A stretch of DNA of 64,000 bases, from the NCBI GenBank assembly GCA_023846275.1, contig CM043870.1, positions 13,587,527 through 13,651,526 on the forward strand, given 5' to 3'. The position numbers and the translations under genes are program-made. Every line of letters starts with the position of its first letter. Position 1 is the first letter of the stretch. This DNA is from Vanilla planifolia (Eukaryota; Streptophyta; Magnoliopsida; Asparagales; Orchidaceae). The notes beneath the pieces are model-generated. The model ran no database searches. It worked only from the letters and a program-made list of their open reading frames with translations, and had not been told where the DNA came from. Positions 28,231-41,600 of the stretch are shown one piece after another.

Positions 28231-29435
28231 AATATCCTCTTGAAATTGATAGATCACAAGTGGAAGGAATAGCGTTATGAACTTTAGCCTACTTAATGAA
28301 CTGAAGGTAAGGTTAGATTAGTGAGATTCTATTAGAAAAGACAAAACTTTAGGTTGAAACCATATTTTCTAGTGTAGGTTGATGATAATGATTGTAGCAT
28401 AACACAAAACTTTAGCAAGAATTTTTTTTAAACTACACAACTTCTAATAGTTGTTGATGAATAAAGTCATGCATGATATGGTTAAAAAATTTAGGACATA
28501 GGAAAAGATAGCATAGAAGTGTTAAATATAAGTAGAATAGTTTTCAATTTTGAGTAGTACTAAACCTTGATGTGTTGTTAGAAGACTTCATACTAGTATA
28601 ATATTATACAAAACTATGTTGAGATCCCAAATATTTGTCAACATTTGTTAGCATTTCTTTTTTTATGGTTGTGTTTTTATAGAAAAAGTTTGATCATAGC
28701 TACTCAATACTCAACGAAAAAAGATTTTATAGGATGCTACCAAACACCTAAATACTATTTCCAAATGCATCCTTCAATGGCACAAATAATGGCTTTGGAG
28801 TTAGTTATTAGGAGGGATTGATTATACCTCATGGATCTAATTACATAAGATCTAGCTTATTTGATAAATAATTGTTAAAATAAATGAGTTAAGGATGACT
28901 GGATAAAGGAGGATTAGATCTAGACCATCCAGTCACATCATATATGATATGGATCATTCAATTTATCAATAATAAATTCAAAAATGATCTCATAAGTTAG
29001 ATTCAAAATGGATAACTCAAAACGGCTAGATTCAAGGGTATGTTAATTGATGTGGACAAAAGGATGCCAATAGTATGATAAAATCAAATGATGTTTTAGA
29101 CATTGGATGAATGTCTTTAAACTTCCCTTAAGGAAAACTCTTCATCATCCAATCAATGATCAAATGGTGAGAATTCATGCAGGCTTACATACTACACTAT
29201 TGAACATGGTAAAATGTTTTTGTCCCACATGATAGGATATGAAATGGAGTTCATCTTTATAAAATTAAAATGACACATGTAATGTGAGCTGAAAGCTAGT
29301 TTGTTCCTGATAGTGTGTTAGGGATTTCATCACCTATGCCACTCATAACACACACATTTAACATATGTGGGTTCAGCATCACCCATTACACAAATGTTCA
29401 AGTTCTTCCCAACTCATTCCTTCATCTACCTTATC
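28231..29435. other. Unassigned interval right of the Ty3/gypsy relic
   Basis: No array units and no recognised domain. It may include the remaining 3' part of the Ty3/gypsy element, but I saw no integrase motif. From about 29,280 the base composition becomes less AT-rich, leading into the SINE-like segment. Confidence 0.35.
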
Positions 29436-29436
29436 T

Positions 29437-29578
29437 CATCTAGGCTCAAGGTAGCACCCTCGCAAGGATCGTGCTTGACCTGACTTGGTTCGAATTGTCT
29501 CCAAACTCAAGGCATCCTAGGCTTGCTCGAGCTTTGGCCGAGGTGCATTTCACTTTTGTCATGCGTAGGTGTTAGGCT

Positions 29579-29625
<47 letters not shown>

Positions 29626-29645
29626 TTATATATATATATATATAG
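29437..29645 (+). mobile_element. Possible tRNA-derived SINE with a TA-repeat tail
   Basis: A tRNA-like RNA polymerase III head is suggested by TAGGCTCAAGG at 29,441-29,451 (A box, compare TGGCTCAGTGG) and GGTTCGAATTG at 29,487-29,497 (B box, compare GGTTCGAATCC, 9 of 11 matching). Their spacing of about 40 bp is usual for plant SINEs. After the B box come about 85 bp of relatively GC-rich body. The unit then ends in alternating TA sequence at 29,583-29,645. Some SINEs end in simple repeats, which would explain the position of that tract. No cloverleaf can be folded convincingly, so this is not a tRNA gene. I did not find target-site duplications, so the call stays tentative. Confidence 0.35.
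29583..29645. repeat. TA microsatellite, longest in the window
   Basis: Alternating A and T run from 29,583 to about 29,622, then a short AAGTT break, then more alternation to about 29,645. It directly follows the SINE-like segment. Confidence 0.95.
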
Positions 29646-30449
29646 AAAATAAAATTAGTTTTTTAAATTCAATTTTTCTAAATTAGCCATTAGTAAATTT
29701 TCCAAGAAGGCAAAAGTGAGATTCTATAAAAGAAAAGATTGAGTGAATAAAAAAAAGAATCCAAGATATTTTGGAAATAAATGAATGTAAAGAATAATTT
29801 AAATTCTTTAGTAGGATTTGAAGTTAATATGTGTGAAGTGATGTTCCATATGTTTAAAAGTAATAAAGCTAACATTCTATTTTAAAAAAGAGAAAAAATT
29901 TTCAAATTTAATGTGTATGTTCTCAGTACTTTAGGCTTATTGAATACTCTAAGGTCTTTTGAAAACCACTAATTTTCCATCTTTAAAATTTCTTGGCTTG
30001 TTCTTTGAAACTTATGTTAGTTCACACAAAATAGGGCAATTTGAACAAAATGTAAAATACTTATGGCTTTCCTCGTCAACCCTAATAATGGCTTAATAAT
30101 ATCCCTTTTGATGGAAATAACACATAAATGTTTAGATCGAAGTATAACAAGTAAAAAAATATGTTTATGAAATATTATTATTGTAAGAGGTATTGAAAAT
30201 GAAGAATGTGTGCTCCTCCTTATTTCATACACTCCCATAATATGTTTTACCACTCAATTTGTGACTATTATAAATTTTATTTAAACGATGATCATTGTCG
30301 ACCTTTGGCACCATGAAAAAGGAGATACCATTTACACAATTTACATTATACATAGTTGTTGCTTTATGATTTGAAATTTACAAGTTGAAAGTGATTTATT
30401 AATTATGTGTTTTAATTTATGCTTGGTAAGAACTTATTTGAATTTTACC
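29646..30449. other. Unassigned interval beside the Ty1/copia relic
   Basis: This is where the 3' LTR of the minus-strand copia element would be expected. I could not match it to sequence on the other side of the element (34.8-35.7 kb), so I do not call an LTR. Confidence 0.35.
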
Positions 30450-30532
30450 AAGCCTTTAGCTACTTTATCTCTAATAGTATGACATCTTAGATTTATGTCC
30501 TTAGTCATAGAATGATATAGTTGGTTCTTTAC

Positions 30533-30733
30533 TTAGGCCAACAAAAAAGTATTATCAATTCTAATAGAAATATGTGAGAGATCTAAGACATAATCTTGAA
30601 GTCTTTGTCTTAACCACAGCACTTCACTCGCACAGCTTCTACACACTGCATAGTTGCCCTCTATTGTTGATAGGAATATGCAATTTACTTCTTGTTTCAC
30701 CATAAAATTAGATATCTTCCTAGGAATGAACAT
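30533..30733 (-). pseudogene. Ty1/copia RNase H segment
   Basis: This readable block has the copia RNase H signature. STIEGNYA corresponds to the family's STAEAEY, then comes the CASEVLWLRQRLQD stretch (family: the cysteine-rich AxxLW(M/L)(R/K)Q segment), and IRIDNT corresponds to the family's I.CDNT. It marks the C-terminal end of the pol polyprotein and so the 3' side of the element, consistent with minus-strand orientation. It is a fossil fragment. Confidence 0.85.
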
Positions 30734-32641
30734 GCATTTGAGATATGTTTCTTACCTATCATAAGGCCAGCAAAGTTTCAATCTATGTAACCTATATGAT
30801 CATAGGTAAGATTATTTCTAAGGTACAATAGTCCTAAGTTTAATGCAATTTTAACAATTTGAAGATTGATTTCACTACCATTAGATGTTTTTTATTAGGA
30901 TTTTATAAGAGTTTAGAACATAAAGAACACTAAATAAGATGTCCAATCTACTAGCTATGAGATATGTAAGGATCCAAAAAGAAAGCTATGATGTTTTGAC
31001 CAATGTGTTTCCCTACCACATCAAAATCTAAATGGATTGATTTATTCATTGGAATCTTCTTATGCTTCATTTTTTTCAAAACCAAATCTAATGAATAATT
31101 CTTTTAAAAGTTTGTTTGTAAAAGAAATGTCTTATGTTTTAGTTGTCTTATTTTTAATCTTAAGAAGAAATTTGTATCACCCATCATATTTGTCTCAAAC
31201 TCCCTTACGATTTAGTCAATAAATTTTTTAACCATACTTCTAGTTGTGATTCCAAAAATTGTATCACCAACTTAAAAATATGTAATAACAAAAATATTTT
31301 AAAGATTTTAGGAATAGTGCAGTAACCACATTTTGTTTTGAGAAATCATTATTAACTAGATAATTACTTAATCTATGATACCATGCTTGAGGAGCTTGCT
31401 AGTGTCACAAAGGACTATCCTAAGCTTATATACATAATCACCATGTGCATGGGTCTCAAAACTAGGGATTGTTCCATATACACATATTTTTTTGTTACCT
31501 CATGCAAAATACACTTTTTACATCTATTTAAAATAATCTAAAATGTTATGACATGAATATACTAAGAGAAGCCTCATAGCCTCTAATGTTACTAACAACA
31601 CAAATGCTCTTCAAAATTGATACGTTCAACTAGGCTAAAACCAATAACAAGAAGTCCAACTTTGTTTCCAATGATCACAACATTCTAACTTATCTTATTT
31701 TTTAATTCATGTTTGTTTCCAATCACTTGTTGAGCATTAGACCAATGAAGTAATTCACACACATGGTTTCTCTCAAATGGATGTAATTATTCATTCATTT
31801 CATTAACCCAATAGCTGTATTTAAGGGCTTCTACTATAGATGATTATTTTGTTAAACATACAAATGCATTATGATTAATTTCTCTTACAGAGACTACAAC
31901 CTTAACTCCTTGATTAACATCCATTATAATTAATTTCTACAGACGTGAAGCATAATACTTTTAATCATTATCTAATTGATGACCAGAACCATCTATTTTA
32001 CTTTTTGTTTTACCTTCATCTTCATTCAAGTCAAAGTCCTTGAAGGACTTTAGCTCTCAATCTTAATTTCTCGTATTTACCTTTTCGATACACTTATCAA
32101 ACACCATATGTGTTATTTACTCTACATTTCAAGTATCGATGTTGTAAACTCTACAAACATTTTAACTGTGGTGTATCCTAAAAAACTCTTACGATTGCTT
32201 TTTTATCAAAATTTTTCAATTTAGCCATTTCATAATTAATATGGTGCATTTACACCTAGAAACTTAAAAGTTGCTAACAATTTAATTCTTATTTTTAAAT
32301 AATTCATGAGGAATTTTCTTAAGTTCCATTCTTAAATTAAATTTTTAATATAATATAGTTTTGTAATTACCTTAGTCAAAAAGTAGTTTGGTTTGTTGTA
32401 TTTGACAAACATAGATCTGCCATTGTGCACCAATGTCCTACTATTTCTTTATATTATCCATTTTTGTTAACATGTATAGGAACATGTAAGCTGATGCCTT
32501 GCATTATTCCTTTGTAATATTAAAAAAACTCCTCATTCTTGAAATCAATATCATTATAGATTTTAATACAAATTAGGTCATGATTGGTTTACCTTTCTAG
32601 CACTCTTATCAAATTAAAAAAAAAATTTAAAATGCCTCACT

Positions 32642-32848
32642 CTAACTCCTAAGAAGTACAACCTTAGTATATATATAAAAATCATTAATAATCATTAATC
32701 CATACTTCTTTTCACCTACACTAAAGGTTTGTATGGCTCCAAATATGTCTAAATAAACCATATTCAAAGGTCTATCAATGTTTAGGTCATTTTTAGTTAT
32801 GAATAATGATTTAGCTTTCCATTTTGGTAAGATTTGCACATTTTCCAA
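32642..32848 (-). pseudogene. Ty1/copia integrase core segment
   Basis: The translation contains the K..SF segment, then RPLNMVYLDIFGAIQ, then EKKYGLMIINDFYIYT. These correspond to the copia integrase core around its first catalytic Asp (family: RPLELVH.DLFGP) and the KKY.LVIVDDFSRYTW block. It lies between the protease-like block on its right and the reverse transcriptase on its left, as the family requires for a minus-strand element. It is a fossil fragment. Confidence 0.88.
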
Positions 32849-34750
32849 CTAATTCTACTTGGCTTAGGAAGACCTCAAAGTACATCTAGTACATTCATGT
32901 TTTTGATAAAAAATAATCTATGTGTCCTCAATGTTTACACCATAAAATGTTCTCACTTGAACTTGCAACTAGACATTCTATTTTTCTAACGTCTAATTGA
33001 TCAAAATTAATAAGAGTCGTCTTTTCTTCTAGTACCTAATAGAACTTTATCATCTTTTAATATTTTCTAACATTTAGTATCAAAACTAACAACATACTCA
33101 TTATTAAAAAATTTGTTGATACTAATTAAATTAAATTATAATTGATCAACAAACAAATGCAATTAAAAGTGTAAAATTAGGCATACCTCTATCATTAATT
33201 CTTATTACCTTCTTCTTAGAGTTCTCTCCAAGTGGTTTCCATCCTTTGGGACCAAATTCTATTTATATATTTTCTTATCAGTCTTTAATCATATGTCTTG
33301 AGTATCCATTATCTAATACTTTATAGCTAGATCATTATTTTCCCTTTACATATGGCTATACACAAATTGTAAATTTTTTATTACTAATAAAAACGTAATT
33401 TTTATTCTCCTAACTTGTATACTTACATCTACAAAACATTCCTTAGTATACCACTTCTAACATATGAACACACTAAATTATCTATTCTTTAACCTTAGGA
33501 ACCCAAGTAAAATTTGGTTAACAACTAACATTCACTAAAGGTGTATCACCCTTTTGAAATAAGTTTTTGAACTATAAATTCTTTTCTTAATTTGATAATC
33601 CTTTATTGTATGACCATTTTTGCAACCATCAAATTATTTAAGTTTTGAAACTTAAACATATGGTCAAAAGAGGACATATAGTTATGCTAAGAAAAATAAA
33701 TATGTGAATGACTAGAAATTTGTGCATGTTTAAGAGAATAAATCATTGTTTCTAAATGAGTGATTTATGTTTTCAAAAAAGCTTTCTCAATGACAATGGA
33801 AGCTTTTTAACACAAATTTAAAGTATTTTGGTTTTGGTTTTTTCACTTTATTTCATGTCAAAATCTAGAAGTAAAAAATTTTTGTTTAACTTTTCAATTT
33901 TTTATGTGTGGATGTCAATTAAGTTAAACACAAATAATTTCTAAGTAGTTATTCTCAAAAACTTCACAGGATCAATAACTTGCCTCATTATCTTCTTCTT
34001 CATTAGATATACTTAATTCATCATCATTTTCTTTGATGCTTGTCATTGCTTCCTCCTTAATACTTGAAGTTGCAAGCTAGAATCTTTCAATGCACTCGAA
34101 GTAGCCTAAAAAGCTTTCTTCTTTGACATTCTCTTCATTTTTCTAGCTTCCTTTTGGTGTCACTAGCTCACAGACCTTCTTGCCTAACAAGGCCAGTATT
34201 GCGACATTAGTAGCATTATGGTGCTATCATATTCTCCCTTCTTTTCTTCTTCATTGAATAGCTATTTGAAAAACTTTTTGCCAAACTTTTAGCTAAACCT
34301 TTAATTTAAAAATTTAGCTCTTATTCTAGATCAATGGAAGAGATGATTGTCAAGTTTGAATCATCTTGCTTGCATTAAATGCCAATGATTCTTCAATCTA
34401 TGCTCCATGCTTTTGATTACTTATGGAAGCCTACCCTTCAACTCTACTATTCTTCATATTTTCCCCAAAATGTTTTCTAACGATCTCATAATGAAGACTA
34501 AGAATATTTATTTTGTTTTACTTCAAAGTGTGAAGTGCCTTTCTAAGTTACTTCTAACTTCTTCCAAACATTATGTGTGATATGAAACTTCATAACTTGA
34601 TTAAATGCATTGGGAGATATTCCACAAATTAACATAGTTCAGTGCTCTAGCAATTGATTGCCCCATTCTCTTTTTGTCACTACTGAGTTCTTTAGAAGAT
34701 TTGATCTTATTAGTGCATGAATCTCTTAGTTAATCACAAAGATTAGTGAT

Positions 34751-35699
34751 CACTTCCAATAATTCTAAGTTAATTGATTTCATAAAAGTTCTAACTATTT
34801 TTTTAATATAAATATGATTCAGTCTTAAATAACAATGTACAAAATATATATAGACCTTTACTTAATATTATACTAATATCAATCATTGATGAAGTCATAC
34901 AAAAAGTTAATTGAACAAAGAAACTATCAAACACTTGTATTTTGGTAAGCATAGAAAAAGATATAATAGAAATTAAATTTTATATGTAACAAAACTACAA
35001 TTCAAGCAAACTTAACAAAATAAGTAAAATATACAAATAAATCTCCCAAGTGATTCGACTTACTATTTGTGGGGAACCCACTCTAAGACCAATTAAAGTA
35101 AAATAATTGTGCATGGATCCCACAAGAGGGAATCCAACTACGGTTTTTAGAATATATTTACTACCTTTGGATTTTTTTACCTTTAAAAAATTCCTTTGTA
35201 GATATAGATCTACTTTCTAGAAAAACTTATTATTCAAATTTATATATAGAATTTTTAATTTTTATGATTAAAATAAATAAAATTTAAAAAGTACAAAAAA
35301 ATATTGAGGTTCTTTTTTTCAAACTAGAACCAATGTTTACCACAATCGAAGCTTGGGGAAACACCATTTAAAAAAAATTACAACTTACCAAGTTTATTTT
35401 TGCTTGTCCTCCAACTATCAGTTTTTTGGCTTCAACCAGCTCAAGCCCTACATAGTTCTTTAATGATATCAAACTAGAATAAGACTTTATTTAATGTCAG
35501 GGGCCACATTTTAAAAGAAAAATAAAATTATTGTATGAAAAAAACCTAAGATAAAATTTTATGATGGTTTATGAATAGAACAAGGCACAATGAGCTAGAA
35601 ATTATGAAAGAAAGTGAGAAAACTACTAGGTTATAGGCTTAGGTATAAACGTTTGGAAGTTTAAGCAGTCTTAACCCATAACTGGTTGTCAAAAGATAT
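34751..35699. other. Interval between the copia relic and the resumed array
   Basis: This should contain the 5' leader and 5' LTR of the copia element if they survive. I see no paired LTR on the other side and no convincing primer-binding site. The array words start again at about 35,700. Confidence 0.35.
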
Positions 35700-38600
35700 T
35701 AATATGAAAAACATTATGTAGAACTCCAAAAATAATTAATAAATATTTAAAATAGAGAAGTAAATATTTATTCAATTAAGCTCAATGAGACGAGTCCAAT
35801 TATGTTTGTTTCATCTCTATTTGACCTCATTTGGAATTACTATGAATTGATAAAAATACAAAGCATAAATAATTTTCTCTTATTATAAAGTATATATATA
35901 TATATATTAAAACTAAAATATGATAATTAAAGCTATTAAATATAGCCAAATCAATGACCTGTAAATGTCACATAGGAGGAGATTTATTATCACATAGTAG
36001 TACGACTAAATACAAATGAAAAATTTAAAGAAATAAGACAAGTTGTAATGGAATGATGAATTCTAGTACTCTAAGAAGATTGAGTGTAATATCCTCAACC
36101 ATAAGATCTTGTTTGTTATCTATTGAAGTGTTTCAAATTCCTAGAAAACAATATTTCTTAACTTATAAAATATAAAATTTAATTGTATATAACTAATCAA
36201 GTTGAGTTAAATTATGTTGGTTTCATCTTGATCAAAACTTGATTGGAGTAACTATTAAATAACATGGTAAATATATATAAATAAAAATAATTTTTGAAGT
36301 ACAAAATAAGTATATAATAAAATTGAAGTGAGATAAGTTGAAAAGATGTAATATAACAAAATCAAAATGAAAAGTCACATGAGATAAGAGTTAGACTCAT
36401 GTAGTAAAATAAGCAAATTTGTGTAAAACATTTGTGCAATTGAGATAAATCATATAAGGGTGTTATACAACAAGGTATTAAGTAGATTGATTGTAATAGC
36501 CTCAAAGGCAAAATAAGGAGGAAATTCAAATATATGTTAAAGTGTGCCAAAACCATAGTAGAAAAGAAAATTTGTAGATATCCAAAAAAATTTAATTTGT
36601 TGAAGCTCATTAAGATGAAGCCAATGACATTTTATTTGTTTTGATCGAACAATTCTTGGAATGATTGAGAAACTCCATTGTAAATAAGTCTAAGCATTAG
36701 ATAAAATGTTATTTGTATATTAAAACATCTATGATAAAAATGAAATAAGATAAATTAAAGGAAAGTAATGCAACAAAATCAAAGTGATTTAATGGCATTT
36801 GTGATGATATTTAGTGTTACAAAGTAACATATCAAAAAAAAAAGAAAAAAAGTGTTAAATGAGATAACTTTTACCCTATAAGTTCATTCCAAGATACTAA
36901 TAAGATCATATATAACATGATTATCATTAAATCAAGTAAAAATCAAGACTTCAAGTAATTCAATCCAATTCATTGGAAAATAAAATATTTAAAAATTTTA
37001 AATTTAATGTTTAATTTGATAGGATTCATAGGGTTAGTTGGCCAACATTTGTTTCTACTCATTCTGACTTCATTTGAAAATACTACCATTTAAAAACTAT
37101 AGTAAGCATAAAAAAAATATTTTTATAATGTTAAGAAAATATATATTAAAACAATAATAAGATAAATTGAAGTAATGAAATATTTATAAATCTAAGTAAT
37201 GTAAAAATTAAATGAGTATAGAGTTAGAATTACACAGTATTACAGCCTAATTGAATAAAAAACATTTGAGAAATAATATAAATTTTATGGCAATACTGTA
37301 TTCCAAGTTACTATGGAGATCATCTGCATGGCCTCTATCAAAAAAATAGGTACAAATCTAAATATCTCTTTAAACTTTTCAAACATCTAAGCAAACACAA
37401 TATTTTTTAGTATTAAATTAAATGTTTTATGTGATTAAGCCTATTAAGATAAGTCCAATGACATTTGTTTAGTCTTGGTTAGAACCCATCTAGAATTATT
37501 CTGAATTGCAAAATCAAACAAGCGATGTAAACATAAGTTATAGTTTTAAAATAAGTAAATATATATTAAACTTAAAAATAAAATAAAGCAGTATAATATA
37601 TCCAAATCAAAGTGATGTAAGGGTTACACAATAAAGTCTGAGTTTGCTTATAGTTAAACCAAATGAAAAAAACATTTTAATAAAAGAGTTAAACTGTATG
37701 AAAAAGTTAGACTCTAAGATACTAATGAGATCTAATGCAACATCCATAGCTATGAGATAAAGAATATAACAAAATGACTGAAATGTTTGTAGGAATTTAT
37801 AGAAAATACAATATTTTAAAAAATAAAAATGAACATTTGATGTGTGAAATCTATCAAGTTGAGTCCAATGACATTTATTTCATCTCAATCTCACTTTGTT
37901 TGGATTTCTTTTAACCAGCAAAAAAAATAAGTGTAAACAATAAAAAAATATTAATTTAATATTAGGAAAATAGATATTGAAGCTTTAAAAGGAAATTTTT
38001 AAATAATACAATTTAATAAAATCTAAAAAATATAAAGGTCACATGAGAGGAGATTAAGAATTACACAGAAATACCACAAAATAAAAGTGAAGTATATCGA
38101 GAAAAGTGAAACATTTTACATTAAAATTGAATTTAAAGATTCTTAGGAAATCAAGGTAACAACCTCAATCATAAATCAATTACAAATCATAATCATGCAT
38201 GTTAAAACTATAAGAAATATATTTAAAAAAATATGATTATTAAAAATTTTATTTGTTTTGTCTCAAATAGATCACATTTATAATCAATACAAATTTCCAA
38301 AGTAAATATACATTAATAATAATAAATTATTATTTTAATATTATATAATGATATATCAAAGCTAAATGAAATAAATTGAAGCCATATAATATACACTACT
38401 AAATGCAATCTAAAGGTCACAAATAAGCAGAATGAGAGTTGCATGGCTAAAATAATTGAGTCAAAGTAAAAAGTTAGAATAAATGACATAAATTGAATGG
38501 TATTTGGAGAAACTAATGGCAACAAGTATAAGGTCATCATTTGTTAATATTTGTAATAAATAAAAATTTCTCTTAAATCGTACAAAATCATAGAAAATAA

Positions 38601-41600
38601 AATATTTAAAAATATAAAAAGTAAATAATTACTTGGATTTAGTGTGTCATGATAAGTCAAATGACGTTTACTTCCTCTTAGTTAGACCTCGTTTGGTGTT
38701 CATGCAAATTGCAAAATAAGATATGCTTAAATAATAATAAATTATATTTTTTAATATTATATAGATATATAAAAAAGTTCAAGTAAGAAAAATTTAAATA
38801 AATATAGCATAACCAAATTAATGAAATGTAGAGTAATAAGAGAAAAGATTTAGAGCTACATGTTAATATTACCAAATCAAAACAAATAGTTTGAAGAAAT
38901 GATATAAATTATATAGAAAAGTTGTATTCTAAGATAATGAGGAGATTGAGTACAACATTCTTAATCATCAAATCAGGTATGACTGAAATGCCTCATAAAA
39001 AGTACCAAATCGTAACAATAAAAATATTTAAAGCCATTAAATTAAATTTTTATTAGAATGAGCTCACATAGAAGACTCCAACAACATTTTTTCTTATCGA
39101 TTAGAGGTTGTTCGGATTTAATGAGAGGTATCAAATTAAAGAAGCTTAAATAATAATATAATATTACTATAATATTAAGTGAATATATATTATTGCTAAG
39201 ATTAGATAAATTGAAGCCATGTTATTTAATTAAATCAATGAGAAGGAAAGGTAACATAAGAGGAGATTTTGAGTTACATAGTAATATAACTAAATCTAAA
39301 CAAAAAAGTTTGGATAAATAAAAATATAAAACACAAAAGTTGATTTCCAAGAAACTAAAGAGATCAGGAGTAACACCCACAGACATCAATTTACATACAA
39401 CTCTAAAAGCCTCACAAAGTGTACTAAAACAATAGAAAATAAAAATATTTTAAAAAGAGAAAAAGAATGCTTGATTGAATAGTGTACACTAAGATGAGTC
39501 CAAAGGAATTGGTTTTGTCTAGATCTATTATAGTTTGGAATTACAACCTCTACAAAAGTAAAAAAGAATGAAAAATTCAAAATTTCTTTTCATAATATGA
39601 AGTAAAAAATATATTAAAGCTAAAATGAGATGACTTTCATCTAAGTATAATAGTTAAAGTTGAAAAAAGAAAAATGGAACTATTGCAATATAACTAACAA
39701 CGATATATTGGTCACACAATTAGAGAATTAGAGTGTAGCAGTATTATGACCAAATCAAACTTGAAGAATTTGAAGAAATAAGTTTCATTATGTCGTGGAG
39801 TTGCATTATACGATAGTAAGGTGAGTAAGTTAGACATCCACATTCACTAAATCTTGATCAAATTGAAATGTCACATAAAGTGTGCCAAAATAATAAAAAT
39901 ATTGTTTTTTAAATTATAAAAAAGAATATTTAATTTGTTAGAGGTGTTCTAAAAGAGCCTAATGTTGTTGGTTTTATTTTCATCGAAGTTCCTTTGGAAT
40001 ATGTTAATTACCAAAGTTAATAAAAAGAAACAAACAAACATTTTCTTAATATTAAGAATACATTAAAGTTGAAATTAGATAAATTGAAGCTATGTAACGA
40101 AAACAAATAAAACCAATGCAAAATTGATATAAGAGAAAATTTATAATTACATAGAATTATATCCAAATCAAAGCAAAAACTTTAAAGAATTGACATGAAT
40201 TATAAAAGAAAGATGTAGTTCAAGATACTAAGGACATCAAGTGTAACATCATCGATCATTAAAAAAAATATGAACCAAAACACTTATTAAAGCATGCCAA
40301 ATTCTTAAAAAAATAATTTCAAACAATTAAAAAGTATTTAAATAAATAAGCATAAATAATAATAAGTTACTTTGAATTGGCAAAGTAAATATTTTTTTTA
40401 TCTTGATTAGACTTTGTTTGGTGTCATTATCAATAAAGAAAACAAATTGGCTTAAATAAAAATAAACCTTTCTTAATATTAAGTAAATATAAATTAGAGT
40501 TGAAGTGAGTTAAATTCAAGTAATATAATATAGCAAAATCAAAAGAAAGTAAAGGTCAAACAATGAGAGAATTAGAGTTTCATAGTAACCTAACCAAATA
40601 AGAGTAAAAATTAAAACAATTGAGATAAATTGAATAAAATAATTCAATATCAAGGTATTTAGGAGATCAATTATAATATTCTCAATCATTAAGTCAAGTA
40701 TGATTTAAGAAATAATGCAAAATTTATGGCAAAATAAAATATTAATTAATTTAAAAGTGAATAATTTCATTACGTTCATTAAGATGAGTCCATCATGTTT
40801 CTTTAATCTAAATTAGAACTTATTTTGAATTTTTATGAATTAAAAAATTAAATTATAGTAAATAATAATAAGCTAATTTTTATTGGCAAATAATTACATA
40901 TTGTGAAACAAATTAGATAAATTTAAGCAAACTAATATAACCAAATCAATGTGATGTAAAAGTCATATGAGAGGAGATTTATGATTACAAACTAATATAT
41001 CCAAATCAAACCAAAAAAATTGAAAAATTGGAGATAAATTATTTGGAAAAGTTGTATTCAAATATATTAAGTACATTTAGTGCAATATCCTTAGTAGCCA
41101 AGGTAATAATGAAAATCTTTTGTAAAGTGAGATAATACTTTTCTAAAAAAAAAAATTAAAAAATAAAAAAATCGAATATTTAATGAAATAGAGCTTTTTG
41201 AGATAATTCGATTGACTTTTATTTTTTCTTGGTCACACCTACTTTGGAATTTGAACAAATTACTATACTAATTTAGAGTGGATAATAATAATTTTTTTTA
41301 AAAATTTTTATTAAATAAATATTAAATATAAAGTAAGATAAATTGAAGCAAGCTTAAGTTTTCAAATAATATCAATATAAAGGTCATATTCCCAATAATT
41401 TAAAGAAACATAGTAATATAACTTAATTGTGGAAAATTTTGAAAAAAATGGGATAAATTGTATTGGAAAAGTACTTTCCAAAATATTCTTGATATCTAAT
41501 TTAAAGCCTTGGTCATCAAAACTTATATGAATTAAAATAACTAATTTTTTATAAGATTAAAAATTATCATAAAGCAAATTAAAATATCTCATAAATTAAA

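Larger units (their letters stand above)
30450..34750 (-). mobile_element. Ty1/copia LTR-retrotransposon relic (gag-pol order, minus strand)
   Basis: Reading the minus strand from right to left, parts appear in the Ty1/copia order. A gag-like acidic region with a zinc-knuckle-like stretch lies at about 33.55-34.7 kb. A protease/pre-integrase segment with an SRHM block (family pattern: DSGCSRHM) is near 33,290. Integrase at 32,642-32,848 carries RPLNMVYLDIFG and KKYGLMIINDF. Decayed reverse transcriptase is at about 30.76-32.3 kb and RNase H at 30,533-30,733. The integrase-before-RT order and these motifs separate it from Ty3/gypsy, and the motif flavour resembles the Tork/SIRE side of plant copia. 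The element is broken, with dozens of disruptions, and is old. No LTR pair or target-site duplication was recognised. Confidence 0.85.

Noticed and set aside
29441-29500. tRNA gene suggested by A-box-like and B-box-like words
   Set aside because: No acceptor stem, anticodon arm or complete T arm can be drawn, and the A box has a deletion. It is kept only as a tentative SINE head.
35455-35480. Possible copia primer-binding site (complement of a TTGATATCATTAAAG-like word)
   Set aside because: It only partly resembles the usual TGGTATCAGAGC, no LTR end is recognisable beside it, and no partner LTR was found on the other side of the element.
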